64,000 nucleotides of DNA from JAFGGT01 sp036733165 (GTDB lineage: Archaea > Methanobacteriota_B > Thermococci > Methanofastidiosales > NM3), in NCBI GenBank assembly GCA_036733165.1, contig DAINBB010000003.1, positions 34,666 to 98,665 of the forward strand, in the 5' to 3' direction. Position numbers and translations under genes: made by a program. Shown one piece after another: positions 25,271-35,411 of the stretch. The notes under the pieces are model-generated. The model was given only the letters and a program-made list of their open reading frames with translations. It was not told the origin of the DNA and did not search any database. Positions within the stretch are counted from its first letter, which is position 1, and every line of letters starts with the position of its first letter.

Positions 25271-26482
25271 ATGGAGAACAAGAAGGTTATCTTGGCATAC
25301 AGTGGAGGCCTCGACACATCCATAATACTGAAGTGGCTCGTGGAAAGGGGCAACGAGGTAGTTGCCTACGTCGCCGATGTAGGGCAGGATGATGATTTCA
25401 AGAAGATCGAGGAGAAGGCTTACTATTGCGGAGCCTCAAAGGTATACGTGAGCGACCTCAGGGAGGAGTTCATCACCGAATATGTGTTCAGGGCGCTAAA
25501 GGCCAATGCGGTCTACGAGGGCACATACCTCCTGGGCACCGCTGTTGCAAGGCCCCTGATAGCCAAGGAGCATGTAAGGATCGCCAAGCTCGAGAACGCC
25601 ACGGTGCTGTGTCATGGCGCCACAGGCAAGGGGAACGACCAGGCGAGATTCGAGATAGGTTACATGGCGCTTATGCCCGAGGCGGAGATATACAGTCCTT
25701 GGAAGGACGCCGAGTTCCTCAATGAGTTCCAGGGCCGAAAGGACATGATCAAGTATGCCGAGGAACATGACATACCCATACCGGTGACACTGAAGAAACC
25801 ATTCTCCATTGATGAGAATCTGTTGCACACGAGCTACGAGGCCGGAATCCTGGAAGACCCGGCAAACAAGTACGATCCTGCGATGTTCAAAAAAGGCATA
25901 CATCCAAAGGACGCGCCAGACCAGACGGAGACGATCAAACTGACGTTCAAGGAAGGCGTCCCTGTGGAAGTGGAAAATCTTGGCACCGGAGCCTCCTACA
26001 CGGATCCGTTGGAGCTCTTCACATACCTCAACGATCTTGGTTACAAGCACGGGATAGGGATTGTCGACATGGTGGAGAACAGATTGATGGGAATGAAGTC
26101 ACGTGGTGTGTACGTGACCCCTGGCGGCACGATACTCTATAACGCCCACAAGGACCTTGAGACGATAACGTTGGACAAGGAAGTGCAGCATTACAAGCTC
26201 CTTATGTCCTCCGAGATAGGAAGGATAATATACAACGGCCTCTGGTTCTCGCCGGAAATGGAGTTCCTGATGGCCGCCATCGACAACAGCCAGAAAAGCG
26301 TCAATGGCGAGGTAGAGATGTGCCTTTATAAAGGAAATGCCATCGTCACGTCGAGAACATCCGAGAACTCTTTATATAATGAGGGCATAGCTTCAATGGA
26401 CATCAACGGAGACTATGACCAGACGGACGCAAAGGGATTCATAAGGATCTATGGACTGAGATTGAGAGGCAGGTACCAGTAG
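25271..26482 (+). CDS. argG: Argininosuccinate synthase
   Basis: A 403-residue enzyme joining citrulline and aspartate with ATP in arginine synthesis. The N-terminal P-loop-like SGGLDTS motif (AYSGGLDTSIILKWL), the GATGKGNDQ block and the SPWKD segment are intact. The ATG at 25271 has AGTGAT ten bases upstream; a TATA-like CTTTTAAGTT at 25229-25238 lies at promoter distance. argH starts on the base after the stop. Confidence 0.97.
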   Translation: MENKKVILAYSGGLDTSIILKWLVERGNEVVAYVADVGQDDDFKKIEEKAYYCGASKVYVSDLREEFITEYVFRALKANAVYEGTYLLGTAVARPLIAKEHVRIAKLENATVLCHGATGKGNDQARFEIGYMALMPEAEIYSPWKDAEFLNEFQGRKDMIKYAEEHDIPIPVTLKKPFSIDENLLHTSYEAGILEDPANKYDPAMFKKGIHPKDAPDQTETIKLTFKEGVPVEVENLGTGASYTDPLELFTYLNDLGYKHGIGIVDMVENRLMGMKSRGVYVTPGGTILYNAHKDLETITLDKEVQHYKLLMSSEIGRIIYNGLWFSPEMEFLMAAIDNSQKSVNGEVEMCLYKGNAIVTSRTSENSLYNEGIASMDINGDYDQTDAKGFIRIYGLRLRGRYQ

Positions 26483-27670
26483 ATGAAGCTGTGGGAAAAG
26501 AACATACCACATGATGAGGACGCATCAGAGTTCTCGGCAGGAAAGGACAAGGTTCAGGACGACCTGCTACTGCCATACGATTGCAAGGCATCCATCGCGC
26601 ATGCCAAGGGACTTTGCAAGATAGGCATGCTCACAGATGCCGAGACGGATGAGATCGTGGGCGTGCTGGAGGACATCATATCCGCACATGCCGAGGGCAA
26701 ATTCTCCTTGACGGACGAGGACGAGGACTGTCACAGCGCCATAGAGCGTCATCTCACCGAGCGATTGGGCGACGTGGGCAGGAAGATACATACCTGCCGT
26801 TCAAGGAACGACCAGGTGCTCTGCGCGCTCAGGCTCTACTACATAGACAGCATGGACGACATATCGCACAGCGCCATCAACCTGATAACGTCCCTTCACG
26901 ACTTTCTCGAGAAACATGGAAAGACAGAGTTCCCCGGACACACCCATACCCGCAAGGCCATGCCCACCTCCGTCAAGGACTGGGCCATGGGATATATAGC
27001 GTGCGTCAAGGACAGTATCGCGATCATGGACTTCCTGGTCAAGATGCTGAGGTCGAATCCTTTGGGCACGGGGGCCGGTTATGGTCTGCCCATTGAGACG
27101 GACAGGAAATTTGTAGCGAGGGAGCTCGGTTTCGGGACGATCGATGTCAATGGCATATATTCCCAGCTGAGCAGGACCAAGCACGAGAAGATGATAATGT
27201 GCTCTCTCTCGGCCGCCATGTACGACCTGAACAGGATGGCCAGCGACCTGATATTGTTCACCTACCCTGATATAGGCTACTTCGTCCTCGATAGGTCCCT
27301 CACCACAGGTTCCTCCATAATGCCACAGAAGACCAACCCCGACGTGCTCGAGATAATAAGGGGGTATTATTCCGTCATACAGGGATATGAGCTGCAGACA
27401 TCCACATTGTCGCAAAATCTCATATCAGGCTACCACAGGGACCTCCAGCTCTCTAAATCGGCCATCTTCGAGTCCTTCGGGATAGTTGACAGATGCCTTG
27501 ACATGATGGCCAAGGTGATAGATTCCCTTTCGGTCTCCCCCGAGAAATGCAAAGAGGCCCTTACCGACGACATCTATCTGACGATGAAGGCATATGAGCT
27601 CGTGAAAAAGGGCATACCTTTCAGGACAGCGTATCAGCAGGTTGCCAATGAGTACCTCGATGAGGAGTAA
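26483..27670 (+). CDS. argH: Argininosuccinate lyase
   Basis: A 395-residue fumarase/aspartase-superfamily enzyme that splits argininosuccinate to arginine and fumarate. Motifs include CRSRNDQV, GHTHTRKAMPTS and the superfamily signature GSSIMPQKTNPD with its catalytic Ser loop. It is somewhat shorter than typical bacterial ArgH (about 450-460), mainly at the C-terminus. It forms an operon with argG. Confidence 0.94.
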   Translation: MKLWEKNIPHDEDASEFSAGKDKVQDDLLLPYDCKASIAHAKGLCKIGMLTDAETDEIVGVLEDIISAHAEGKFSLTDEDEDCHSAIERHLTERLGDVGRKIHTCRSRNDQVLCALRLYYIDSMDDISHSAINLITSLHDFLEKHGKTEFPGHTHTRKAMPTSVKDWAMGYIACVKDSIAIMDFLVKMLRSNPLGTGAGYGLPIETDRKFVARELGFGTIDVNGIYSQLSRTKHEKMIMCSLSAAMYDLNRMASDLILFTYPDIGYFVLDRSLTTGSSIMPQKTNPDVLEIIRGYYSVIQGYELQTSTLSQNLISGYHRDLQLSKSAIFESFGIVDRCLDMMAKVIDSLSVSPEKCKEALTDDIYLTMKAYELVKKGIPFRTAYQQVANEYLDEE

Positions 27671-27677
27671 ATTATTA

Positions 27678-28790
27678 ATGTTTGCTGATTCATCTATCTC
27701 TGGTGTTAATTTGCTTGATATTGAGGATTATCTTGAGGACAGCAAGAAGGTCATAGAACCGTTGATAGAGAGGGCGCTTCCAAAGGTCATCAGCGAGAAC
27801 TATATTAACTATTTATCAGGGCGGCCATCCTATGCCTACGACACGATGGCCCTTAACAAGGGCATAAGCGAACCTGTTTGGGATTTTCTCTCCAGGGGCG
27901 GCAAGAGATGGAGACCAGCGCTCTTCCTCCTGATAACGAAGGCCCTTGGCGGGGATCTGGACAGGACAAGGCCCTTTGCCGCGATACCGGAGCTGGTCCA
28001 CAACGGCACGATAATCATTGACGACATCGAGGACGGTGCGGACACCAGAAGGGGAAAGCCCAGCCTTCATCTCAAGTTCGGCGTTGACACTGCCATCAAC
28101 TCTGGAAATGCCATATACTTCATACCCTTGGCGATAATAGAGGCGAACAAGGGCAGATTCGCCGAGGAGGTGTTGCTGGACCTTTATTCTGTATATTCCA
28201 AGGAGATGATAAACGTTCACATGGGACAGGCGATGGACATAGCCTGGCATCGCGGGGAGAGGGATCCTTCCGAGATAGATGAAATGCAGTACATGCAGAT
28301 GTGCGCCTACAAGACAGGGACCCTTGCCAGGATGTCGGCGAAGCTTGCCGCCGTCCTTTCTGGCGCCAGCGACGAGCAGCTGGACGCCTTGGGAAGATTT
28401 GCAGAGTCCATAGGCATAGCCTTTCAGATACAGGACGACATACTCGACATCGTGACAAGCGGAGAGGAAAGGGAGAAGTTCGGAAAACCGTACGGCAACG
28501 ACATCACGGAAGGCAAGATAACCCTGATAGTCATCAAGACGCTCCACAAGGCAGACGCGAGGGACAGGAAGGCGCTCACTAGGATACTGCAGTCCCATAC
28601 CAAGAACAAGCGTTCCATAGACGCGGCCATCCGCATCATCGAGAAGTACGGCGCCATAGAGGAATGTGAGAAAGTGGCCCGTTCACTTGTCGAATCGTCT
28701 TGGGAAAAAGCCGAGAAAGTTATCCCAGACGGACATTCTAAGGATGTTTTGGGGGCATTTGCTAACTTCTTAATTGAAAGAAAACTATAA
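27678..28790 (+). CDS. Polyprenyl diphosphate synthase (geranylgeranyl type)
   Basis: A 370-residue trans-prenyl synthase condensing isopentenyl diphosphate units for archaeal ether lipids. The first Asp-rich motif is DDIED (115-119) followed by ADTRRGKP, and the second is QDDILD. GGKRWRP binds substrate. The ATG at 27678 is chosen because GAGGAG lies 9 nt upstream, inside the argH stop region; an ATG at 27642 would overlap argH. A C20 product is expected from the archaeal context, not read from sequence. Confidence 0.92.
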   Translation: MFADSSISGVNLLDIEDYLEDSKKVIEPLIERALPKVISENYINYLSGRPSYAYDTMALNKGISEPVWDFLSRGGKRWRPALFLLITKALGGDLDRTRPFAAIPELVHNGTIIIDDIEDGADTRRGKPSLHLKFGVDTAINSGNAIYFIPLAIIEANKGRFAEEVLLDLYSVYSKEMINVHMGQAMDIAWHRGERDPSEIDEMQYMQMCAYKTGTLARMSAKLAAVLSGASDEQLDALGRFAESIGIAFQIQDDILDIVTSGEEREKFGKPYGNDITEGKITLIVIKTLHKADARDRKALTRILQSHTKNKRSIDAAIRIIEKYGAIEECEKVARSLVESSWEKAEKVIPDGHSKDVLGAFANFLIERKL

Positions 28791-28796
28791 TTTTGC

Positions 28797-28870
28797 TTTT
28801 TTCTTCAATTGAATTTTAGTATTTACAATGTAGTAATTGCATTATTTCCTTATTTTTTTTATTTTACAGT
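28797..28870 (+). terminator. T-rich terminator after the prenyl synthase
   Basis: Repeated T-runs (TTTTTT near 28798 and TTTTTTTT near 28852) follow the stop of the arg-prenyl synthase group and precede the promoter of the giant surface-protein gene. Confidence 0.5.
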
Positions 28871-28887
28871 AAAACCACTGCAAAAAG

Positions 28888-29036
28888 TATTTAAAGGAAA
28901 AGTTACATTAAATGCCTATATAGCTATACGGAGTGTTGGAGCGTGAACATGTTCGAAAAAGTAATCCAATTAGTTAATGGTATATTTACACACGATTCTG
29001 ATACAGATTTTGTCAATGATAAGTATGGTTGGAGGT
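28888..29036 (+). promoter_or_regulatory. Promoter and leader of the giant surface-protein gene
   Basis: A TATA-like TATTTAAAGG at 28888-28897 predicts transcription from near 28918, leaving a leader of about 120 nt. The leader contains a perfect GAACATGTTC palindrome (28945-28954), a 36-codon open frame (28949-29059), and the ribosome site GGAGGT (29031-29036) just before the ATG at 29040. Confidence 0.5.
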
Positions 29037-29059
29037 TTAATGATGCGACCTGTATATAA
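28949..29059 (+). CDS. Possible leader ORF (36 residues) overlapping the giant gene start
   Basis: An ATG frame (an in-frame GTG two codons upstream has a GTTGGAG site close by) runs through the leader and ends 20 bases inside the giant surface-protein gene in another frame. The peptide has no recognised features. It could be translated and couple to the main gene, or be chance. Confidence 0.25.
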   Translation: MFEKVIQLVNGIFTHDSDTDFVNDKYGWRFNDATCI

Positions 29060-32000
29060 GAAGGGAATTTCGATATTATTTGGAATATTGATCGTTATGA
29101 GCCTCGTCTACATCAACGTCGGCTCCACCCGTGCGGCATCTGCCATCACTGGCGCTACTGATGCCGTTTGGTACGACACGGACGGAAATGGGGTCTTCGA
29201 TGCTGGAGAGGGGATTGGGAACATCAATGTTTATCTGGACAATTCAGGGGTGGTAGTTGCAACAACGGATGCCAACGGTTCCTTCCCTGATGTGTTCGCA
29301 ACCGCTGATTCAGACCTTGATTGGGATGGAGAGCACTATCTAACATTCAAGGCTGATGGTTTCAGGACTGTGACATACAATGTCAGCAACGTTGCTGGGG
29401 TATATGCTCTTCCGGCAGGGTCGGTCCAGATGGTCACCCAGGACAGCATTTACGGAAGGGTGGTCGACGACGACGGACAACCGGTGGCGGGCATCACCAT
29501 CGAGGCATTGGTGTATGGCACAGGCATCGTGGCCACCGATGTTGTCGGGGGAACGGCCCAGACGGTCACTGATCAGTACGGTAATTATGTTATAAAGGGA
29601 TTGCCGGCGGCCACTTACGACATAAGGTCCAAGAAGGCCGAGTACATAACCCAGATCCTGACCGGTGTGAAGGTCGTTTACGGCAAGACAACGGAGAACG
29701 TCAACTTCACGATGGTGCCTAACTACGGGTCCATCACGGGTCATGTGACAGACGGCGCGACGCCGATACAGGGCGCTGTCGTCTCCATACCAGGCCTTGG
29801 ACTATCCGCCGTCACGGACTCGAACGGACAGTACACCATAACGGATGTAATGCCGGGCAGCTACACGATGATATGTGAGAAGGACGGTTACAAGATATGT
29901 GTTCTATACTATAATGACACTGGATCGTCCTATGCTTGCAACCCTGCCGACTATTCGCCATTCGTCCAACCAGGTCCGTCCGTGACACCTGTCTCTGCAG
30001 ACTTCAACCTGGAGCCTGAACCGCTGACACCGGTGAATGGATACATCTCAGGTCTCCTCACTGATGAGGACGGGACCCCGATAGAATGCGCATATGTGAC
30101 AATTCCGGGGCTGGGAATGGAAGTGTGCACTGACAAGGGCGGCTACTACATATTCGAGGAAGTTCCCAACGGGGAGTACGATGTGTTGGCCCAGGACCCC
30201 AATCCAACCACGGGGACCTTGGAACACAAGTCGGCGAAGGCGAGAATTGATGTGATACAGGGCGAGAACTCAGATGCCGACTTTTCACTGGACAACAACA
30301 CGGGTTTCATCGTTGGACAGATATATGATAAGGATGCATTGCCCGTCAGCGGCGCGTCTGTGACCATACCGAACTCCACAATATCCTCACTTACCGACCT
30401 GAACGGCTGGTATGCCCTTGAGGATGTCGATGTGTGCAGGTATTCCGTATATGACTACACTGCGGAAACGATCACCTACGTAGTGGCCAATGTTGTCGTA
30501 AAGGCATCAAATTCGGACTACAACTCCAACACGCTGATAGTGGAGCCCATACCTGCGAACGGTTCGTACTATAATACATATAATATTAATATATTCAAGA
30601 AAACTGGCGTCATCAAGGGACAGGTCTATGAAGTAGGGACCGGACAGCCTATCGAGAACGCTAGGGTCAGGGTCTACGGCAGGGAGGCCATCACCGACGA
30701 GAGTGGCGTTTACGAGTTCGTAGGCGTCCCTGTGGGAAGTTACACTGTCGTCGCAGGTGAGGGCCCTGAACAGACATACACCGAGACGACCTATGACATA
30801 GTCATAGCGACCAACGTGACCGTAGGATCAAATGCGCAGACGATGAAGAACTTCTATCTCCCTGACGACACCAGCTCGCTCTACGGATACGTATCTGGCA
30901 TATTATACGATGATGTCAACGGGAGCTCGGGCTTCTCTGAAGGCGAGGGTCTCTCTGGCGTCACCGTTGAGATACCTGGATACTCCATTGTGGAGACCGA
31001 TGACTTCGGATTCTATATAGTCTCAGCCGATGCCGGTGACCATTATCAGGTCATATACGGCGACGACTACGAGTGGGTGAACAACGGGCTTGTCACATTC
31101 ACAAGCGATGTTGAGGATCCGGGCAACGACCTTGAACTTGTCAGGAAGACCGGAGAGCTTATAGGAAACGTTAGCGAGGACGGCGCGCCTGTCGAGAGTG
31201 CCGAGCTGTGGGTTCCCCAATATGACAACGATTGGGAAGAGGGGTCCACATCGGTAGTACAGGTGACATCCGACGCATATGGTAACTACGCCTTCGCAGA
31301 TTCCTATTCATTGGAGAAGGGCAGACATCTTCTCGTAGTCCAGAGATGGGACGACGGAAACATGTCATTCGAGTTCGACTTATCATTCGTCAACATAGCA
31401 TCGACCGTTACCAAGAACGTGTCCCTAACACGTGAGACGGGACGCGTCGAGGGTTACGCATGGGACGACCTCGATGGCGATGGCCTCAAGGACGTTAGCG
31501 AGCCATACCTTCCGGACGTGGAAGTGTCTCTCTCGAAGGTTTACTCGACGATGACAGACAGCACGGGTTACTACACGATATTGGACGTGCCTGTCACCTT
31601 GGACAGGTCGACCACACATCCGACACCCGCATACGAGATAAACAGGTACACCGGCATAGCCTACCTTACAGGTTATGACACCGAGACCTACGTCATCGAT
31701 CCGCCTGTGGCTGCCGATCCGGAGATATACGATCACACGAGCATTGCCACAGTAGAATACGTGGACTGCAACAACATAGCGATATTTGAGGACATATCAC
31801 TCTCAGATGTCACGACAAACATCGACTATCCCTTGGACAAGGCCGACCCTCTGCCAGTGACAGGGTCCGTGTCGGGCTATGTGAACCTTGACATGAATCT
31901 GATAAATGCAGAGGCCGAGGTCTGGATAGAGGGCACGAACATGAACACATGGTCGGACATCGAAGGATTCTGGATAATCCTGGACGTGTCCCCTGACAAC

Positions 32001-35000
32001 TATGCGATACAGGCCGGAAAGCCCAACTACGTGTCCCAGATACAGGCGAACGTGCCGATAATAGAGGGATACGAGAGTGAGAACATAGACTTCTCCCTGG
32101 AGAAGGACGGTTTCATATATGGTACCGTCTTTGAGGACATAGACCACGATGGGATAAAGGACGCGACAGACGTCCCGATACAGGGCGCTGTGGTCACCAT
32201 CGCTGGCAAACAGGTCTACACTGACTCCAATGGAGAGTTCATCATAGACGACGTCTATGCCAACGCCCCCTACAACGGGTACACAGTGACGGCAACGAAG
32301 CAGAACTACACGATGGACGTCGAGTATGATGTGGAGGTCATACACGCCGATCCAAACGGCACAGAGGTCAACTTCCTCCTTGAGAAGTATGAAGGATTCT
32401 TCATAGGCAAGGTATCTGACCACTCCACCATGGATGGCATTGCGAACATTGATGTCTATGCCATGGACGATCTGATCACCAACAACACCGAGACGGGAAC
32501 GACGGACGACGCAGGTTACTATGTGATCGAGGCCAACAGGGGCACATACACGCTCCAGGCCCCCATGGAACCAAACGCGACCGACTATGTCACCAAGGAG
32601 ATCTACGACGCTTCCCTCGGCGGGTACTCGATAACCAGGGAGAACTTCGTGCTGTGGGACGAGACGACAATGCCTGACAACAATGTGTTCGGCATCGTTT
32701 ACCGTGATGACAATTCAAACTCGACCTATGATGACGGAGAGGAGATCGGTGGCGTCCAGGTGTCCATACCGGGCCTTGGCATGACAGTGATCAGCGCCAC
32801 GGACCTGACGGACCCGGACGGGACGCCGAACTCTGGGGACGAGTACAACTACATATTCATGGATGTCCCGAACAACGGCTATCATTACACCGTCACTGCA
32901 AAGATGGCCATCCCAGGAACATCGCCTACCCAGTACATAATCGAGTACATAGTGAATGTCGAACCTTCGACAACGGTCCAGTGGAACATAGGGATGGAAT
33001 GGCCTCCGACGAGCCCGTACGACTCGTGGATAGAGGGCATAGTGTTCTGGGATGAGAACGGCAACGGCACGGTCGACGAGAACGAGAGACTGGCCGATAT
33101 GGACGTTTACATACCAGGGTCATCCGTCGACAACGAGGTCGCCACGGCATTCCTGACGGCCGTTACGGACTCCACGGGATACTACATCATAGATGACATC
33201 CCTTCAAGGATAGATGACGTGTCAGTGACATGCACGGTCCTTGCAGGGGAGCCAAGTGCCACCGCAATCTATGAGATTGGGATCCAGAGGAATCTCCCGA
33301 TCCAGTCAGGACTGGGCACATGGATAGACTTCCCGCTCGTGAGGACGACATCGTACACCTCGGCATACATCTTTGGAGAGGTGTACTTCGATGCCGATGA
33401 CTCTGGCACATACGACGTTGATGATACTCCCTACACCGAGGGCATACTCAATGCCACACTCACAATAGGTTCGGACACGCAGACGACCGACAGCTTCGGT
33501 TTCTACATATTCGACGGGCTCACGGCGAACCAGACATATCTGGTAAACGTCACCGCAAACGGTTATGAGGACCACAACGAGTATGAGACCGCCAAACTCG
33601 GTTACAACGCGAAGGTGAACTTCTCAATGACAAAGGAGGCCAACTCCATATCTGGCTTCGTCTTCGAAGACGTCAATGAGAACGGTATACTGGACGCGGG
33701 CGACAAGATAATCAACGCCAAGATAACCGCGGTCAAGGACGGTGGCGGAAACTATGAGGCTTACACGGACGCCACAGGTTTCTACCTGCTTCCAAATCTG
33801 CCGGTTGGCGACTATGACATAGTGTGCACGCAGATCGTCAGCGGTCTTGAGCTTCCGGAATACCAGGACTGGACGTATCTTGACAATCCGGTGACCATCA
33901 CCGCAGGCAACGCGGCCACGGTGGACATCCCGATGGCAAGGTACTATGTCGATGTCGACGGAACTGTCACGGATTCGGACACGTCGATGGCAATAGTGAA
34001 CGTTACAGTGGCTTGGTACTCTCCAGATGACTTCGTAACGCCTAGATATATAGCACTTACAGACCTTTACGGAGATTGGAGCACCAGCGCCAACCCTGGC
34101 TCGGATGATGACTGGAACCATGCTGACCTTGATGGCGACGGAATTGTCGACCCAGACGAGGTCGGCGTACCTGTAGGCACATGGTACGTGGTATTCTCCG
34201 CAACAGGATACAACACCACTTCAAAGTGGGTGGTGCTGGACTATGATGACTATCCGGGACCAATAACGATCGACATTGAGCTTGATCCGACATCGGCCGA
34301 TGTCGGCACCCTGGAAGGTTCCGTGACCAACAATAATGGCGGCACACCGATAGAGAACGCCACGATCACGGCAACGAACCAGACCACGCTTGACATATTT
34401 GCCATACAGAGCCTGGCCGACGGCAGCTACTCGCTAGTGGTGCCGGAGGGAACATACGATATAGTGTGCTCCAGGGTCGGATTCGTCAGCGAGACTGTGA
34501 CAAATGTCGTTGTGGGAATAGGCGCCACCGTCACCAACGACTTTGGCCTTGACCCGGCCGGAGGACTTGGCGACATCGTAGTGAACGTTGAGGACGAAAG
34601 CATGAATCCGCTCGACGATGTGCTCGTGACGGTATGGTACCAGAGCCCGACATCGAATCTGTTCGAGATCATCGTGGATGGCCTCACGACCGCTGGAACG
34701 ATCACGTTCGTGGACGTGCCGGAAGGCACGTACTATGTATGTGCATCCGACAACGACAACGACAGGATAATGCAGACCGAGGAAGTGGTCCTCGCTGCAA
34801 ATGCCACAGAGACAGTGGACTTCACGCTTGTTGACGGAACATCATCGACGATAACGCTTGACGGAACGACATCGCAGTGGTACCTGCTTTCGCTGCCGGT
34901 ACTGGTCGAGGACGATACCTTCTGGCCGGCACTGCTATACGCAAGCGGTATAGACCTGACGGATTGGGACATGATAGCTTCATGGAGCAATACGACCGAC

Positions 35001-35411
35001 GCCTATGAATACTATGACATGACGCTTTCGAGGACCACGGAGTACTGGCTTGTAAGGGACCCGTCCCTGACATACGAACCGGGCGTGTGGATCCACATGG
35101 AGGCCGGAACATACAATCTCAAGGTAGTGGGCACTGAGGAGACGAGTGTGCAGTACACTCTGCCCGGAGGCCACTGGTCGCTCGTTGGCTACGCGTTGAC
35201 AGCAGATGGCAACCCGATCGCGACGGCGCTTGAGCAGACTCCTGAGGACTCGGTGAATCTCATGTGGACATACGACATACCACCTACGGCGGCAGAGTTG
35301 TATGACCCAAGGGGTAGATTCGTACCTCCAGACTTCACCACGTTCGACATATGGCATGCCTACTGGGTCTATGTGGACTATGACTGCACATTGACAATAT
35401 CCTCCCCATGA
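29040..35411 (+). CDS. Giant secreted surface protein with tandem carboxypeptidase-regulatory-like domains
   Basis: A 2,123-residue protein. A signal peptide covers about residues 1-33. Then about 19 beta-sandwich units of 70-140 residues follow, each opening with a pattern like G-x-I-x-G-x-V-x-D, then a P-I-x-G-A-x-V-x-I element, a T-D-x-x-G-x-Y stretch and a G-x-Y-x-V end. Several units begin with SdrD-type D-x-D-x-N-G-x-x-D-x-x-E calcium-like loops (VWYDTDGNGVFDAGEG, VFWDENGNGTVDENE). The last 190 residues form a distinct Trp-rich domain. There is no C-terminal membrane helix. The stop overlaps the next gene by 4 bp, suggesting that its product anchors this one. GGAGGT supports the start. 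Confidence 0.88.
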   Translation: MMRPVYKKGISILFGILIVMSLVYINVGSTRAASAITGATDAVWYDTDGNGVFDAGEGIGNINVYLDNSGVVVATTDANGSFPDVFATADSDLDWDGEHYLTFKADGFRTVTYNVSNVAGVYALPAGSVQMVTQDSIYGRVVDDDGQPVAGITIEALVYGTGIVATDVVGGTAQTVTDQYGNYVIKGLPAATYDIRSKKAEYITQILTGVKVVYGKTTENVNFTMVPNYGSITGHVTDGATPIQGAVVSIPGLGLSAVTDSNGQYTITDVMPGSYTMICEKDGYKICVLYYNDTGSSYACNPADYSPFVQPGPSVTPVSADFNLEPEPLTPVNGYISGLLTDEDGTPIECAYVTIPGLGMEVCTDKGGYYIFEEVPNGEYDVLAQDPNPTTGTLEHKSAKARIDVIQGENSDADFSLDNNTGFIVGQIYDKDALPVSGASVTIPNSTISSLTDLNGWYALEDVDVCRYSVYDYTAETITYVVANVVVKASNSDYNSNTLIVEPIPANGSYYNTYNINIFKKTGVIKGQVYEVGTGQPIENARVRVYGREAITDESGVYEFVGVPVGSYTVVAGEGPEQTYTETTYDIVIATNVTVGSNAQTMKNFYLPDDTSSLYGYVSGILYDDVNGSSGFSEGEGLSGVTVEIPGYSIVETDDFGFYIVSADAGDHYQVIYGDDYEWVNNGLVTFTSDVEDPGNDLELVRKTGELIGNVSEDGAPVESAELWVPQYDNDWEEGSTSVVQVTSDAYGNYAFADSYSLEKGRHLLVVQRWDDGNMSFEFDLSFVNIASTVTKNVSLTRETGRVEGYAWDDLDGDGLKDVSEPYLPDVEVSLSKVYSTMTDSTGYYTILDVPVTLDRSTTHPTPAYEINRYTGIAYLTGYDTETYVIDPPVAADPEIYDHTSIATVEYVDCNNIAIFEDISLSDVTTNIDYPLDKADPLPVTGSVSGYVNLDMNLINAEAEVWIEGTNMNTWSDIEGFWIILDVSPDNYAIQAGKPNYVSQIQANVPIIEGYESENIDFSLEKDGFIYGTVFEDIDHDGIKDATDVPIQGAVVTIAGKQVYTDSNGEFIIDDVYANAPYNGYTVTATKQNYTMDVEYDVEVIHADPNGTEVNFLLEKYEGFFIGKVSDHSTMDGIANIDVYAMDDLITNNTETGTTDDAGYYVIEANRGTYTLQAPMEPNATDYVTKEIYDASLGGYSITRENFVLWDETTMPDNNVFGIVYRDDNSNSTYDDGEEIGGVQVSIPGLGMTVISATDLTDPDGTPNSGDEYNYIFMDVPNNGYHYTVTAKMAIPGTSPTQYIIEYIVNVEPSTTVQWNIGMEWPPTSPYDSWIEGIVFWDENGNGTVDENERLADMDVYIPGSSVDNEVATAFLTAVTDSTGYYIIDDIPSRIDDVSVTCTVLAGEPSATAIYEIGIQRNLPIQSGLGTWIDFPLVRTTSYTSAYIFGEVYFDADDSGTYDVDDTPYTEGILNATLTIGSDTQTTDSFGFYIFDGLTANQTYLVNVTANGYEDHNEYETAKLGYNAKVNFSMTKEANSISGFVFEDVNENGILDAGDKIINAKITAVKDGGGNYEAYTDATGFYLLPNLPVGDYDIVCTQIVSGLELPEYQDWTYLDNPVTITAGNAATVDIPMARYYVDVDGTVTDSDTSMAIVNVTVAWYSPDDFVTPRYIALTDLYGDWSTSANPGSDDDWNHADLDGDGIVDPDEVGVPVGTWYVVFSATGYNTTSKWVVLDYDDYPGPITIDIELDPTSADVGTLEGSVTNNNGGTPIENATITATNQTTLDIFAIQSLADGSYSLVVPEGTYDIVCSRVGFVSETVTNVVVGIGATVTNDFGLDPAGGLGDIVVNVEDESMNPLDDVLVTVWYQSPTSNLFEIIVDGLTTAGTITFVDVPEGTYYVCASDNDNDRIMQTEEVVLAANATETVDFTLVDGTSSTITLDGTTSQWYLLSLPVLVEDDTFWPALLYASGIDLTDWDMIASWSNTTDAYEYYDMTLSRTTEYWLVRDPSLTYEPGVWIHMEAGTYNLKVVGTEETSVQYTLPGGHWSLVGYALTADGNPIATALEQTPEDSVNLMWTYDIPPTAAELYDPRGRFVPPDFTTFDIWHAYWVYVDYDCTLTISSP

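Noticed and set aside
27816..28598. 260-codon minus-strand frame
   Set aside because: Antisense to the prenyl diphosphate synthase, whose motifs are clear.
31803..32423. 206-codon minus-strand frame inside the giant surface gene
   Set aside because: Antisense shadow; the plus-strand repeat domains are unambiguous.
29040..35411. CRISPR or DNA-level tandem repeats in the giant gene
   Set aside because: The repeats are diverged at DNA level and only recognisable as protein domains; no regular direct repeat with spacers is present anywhere in the window.
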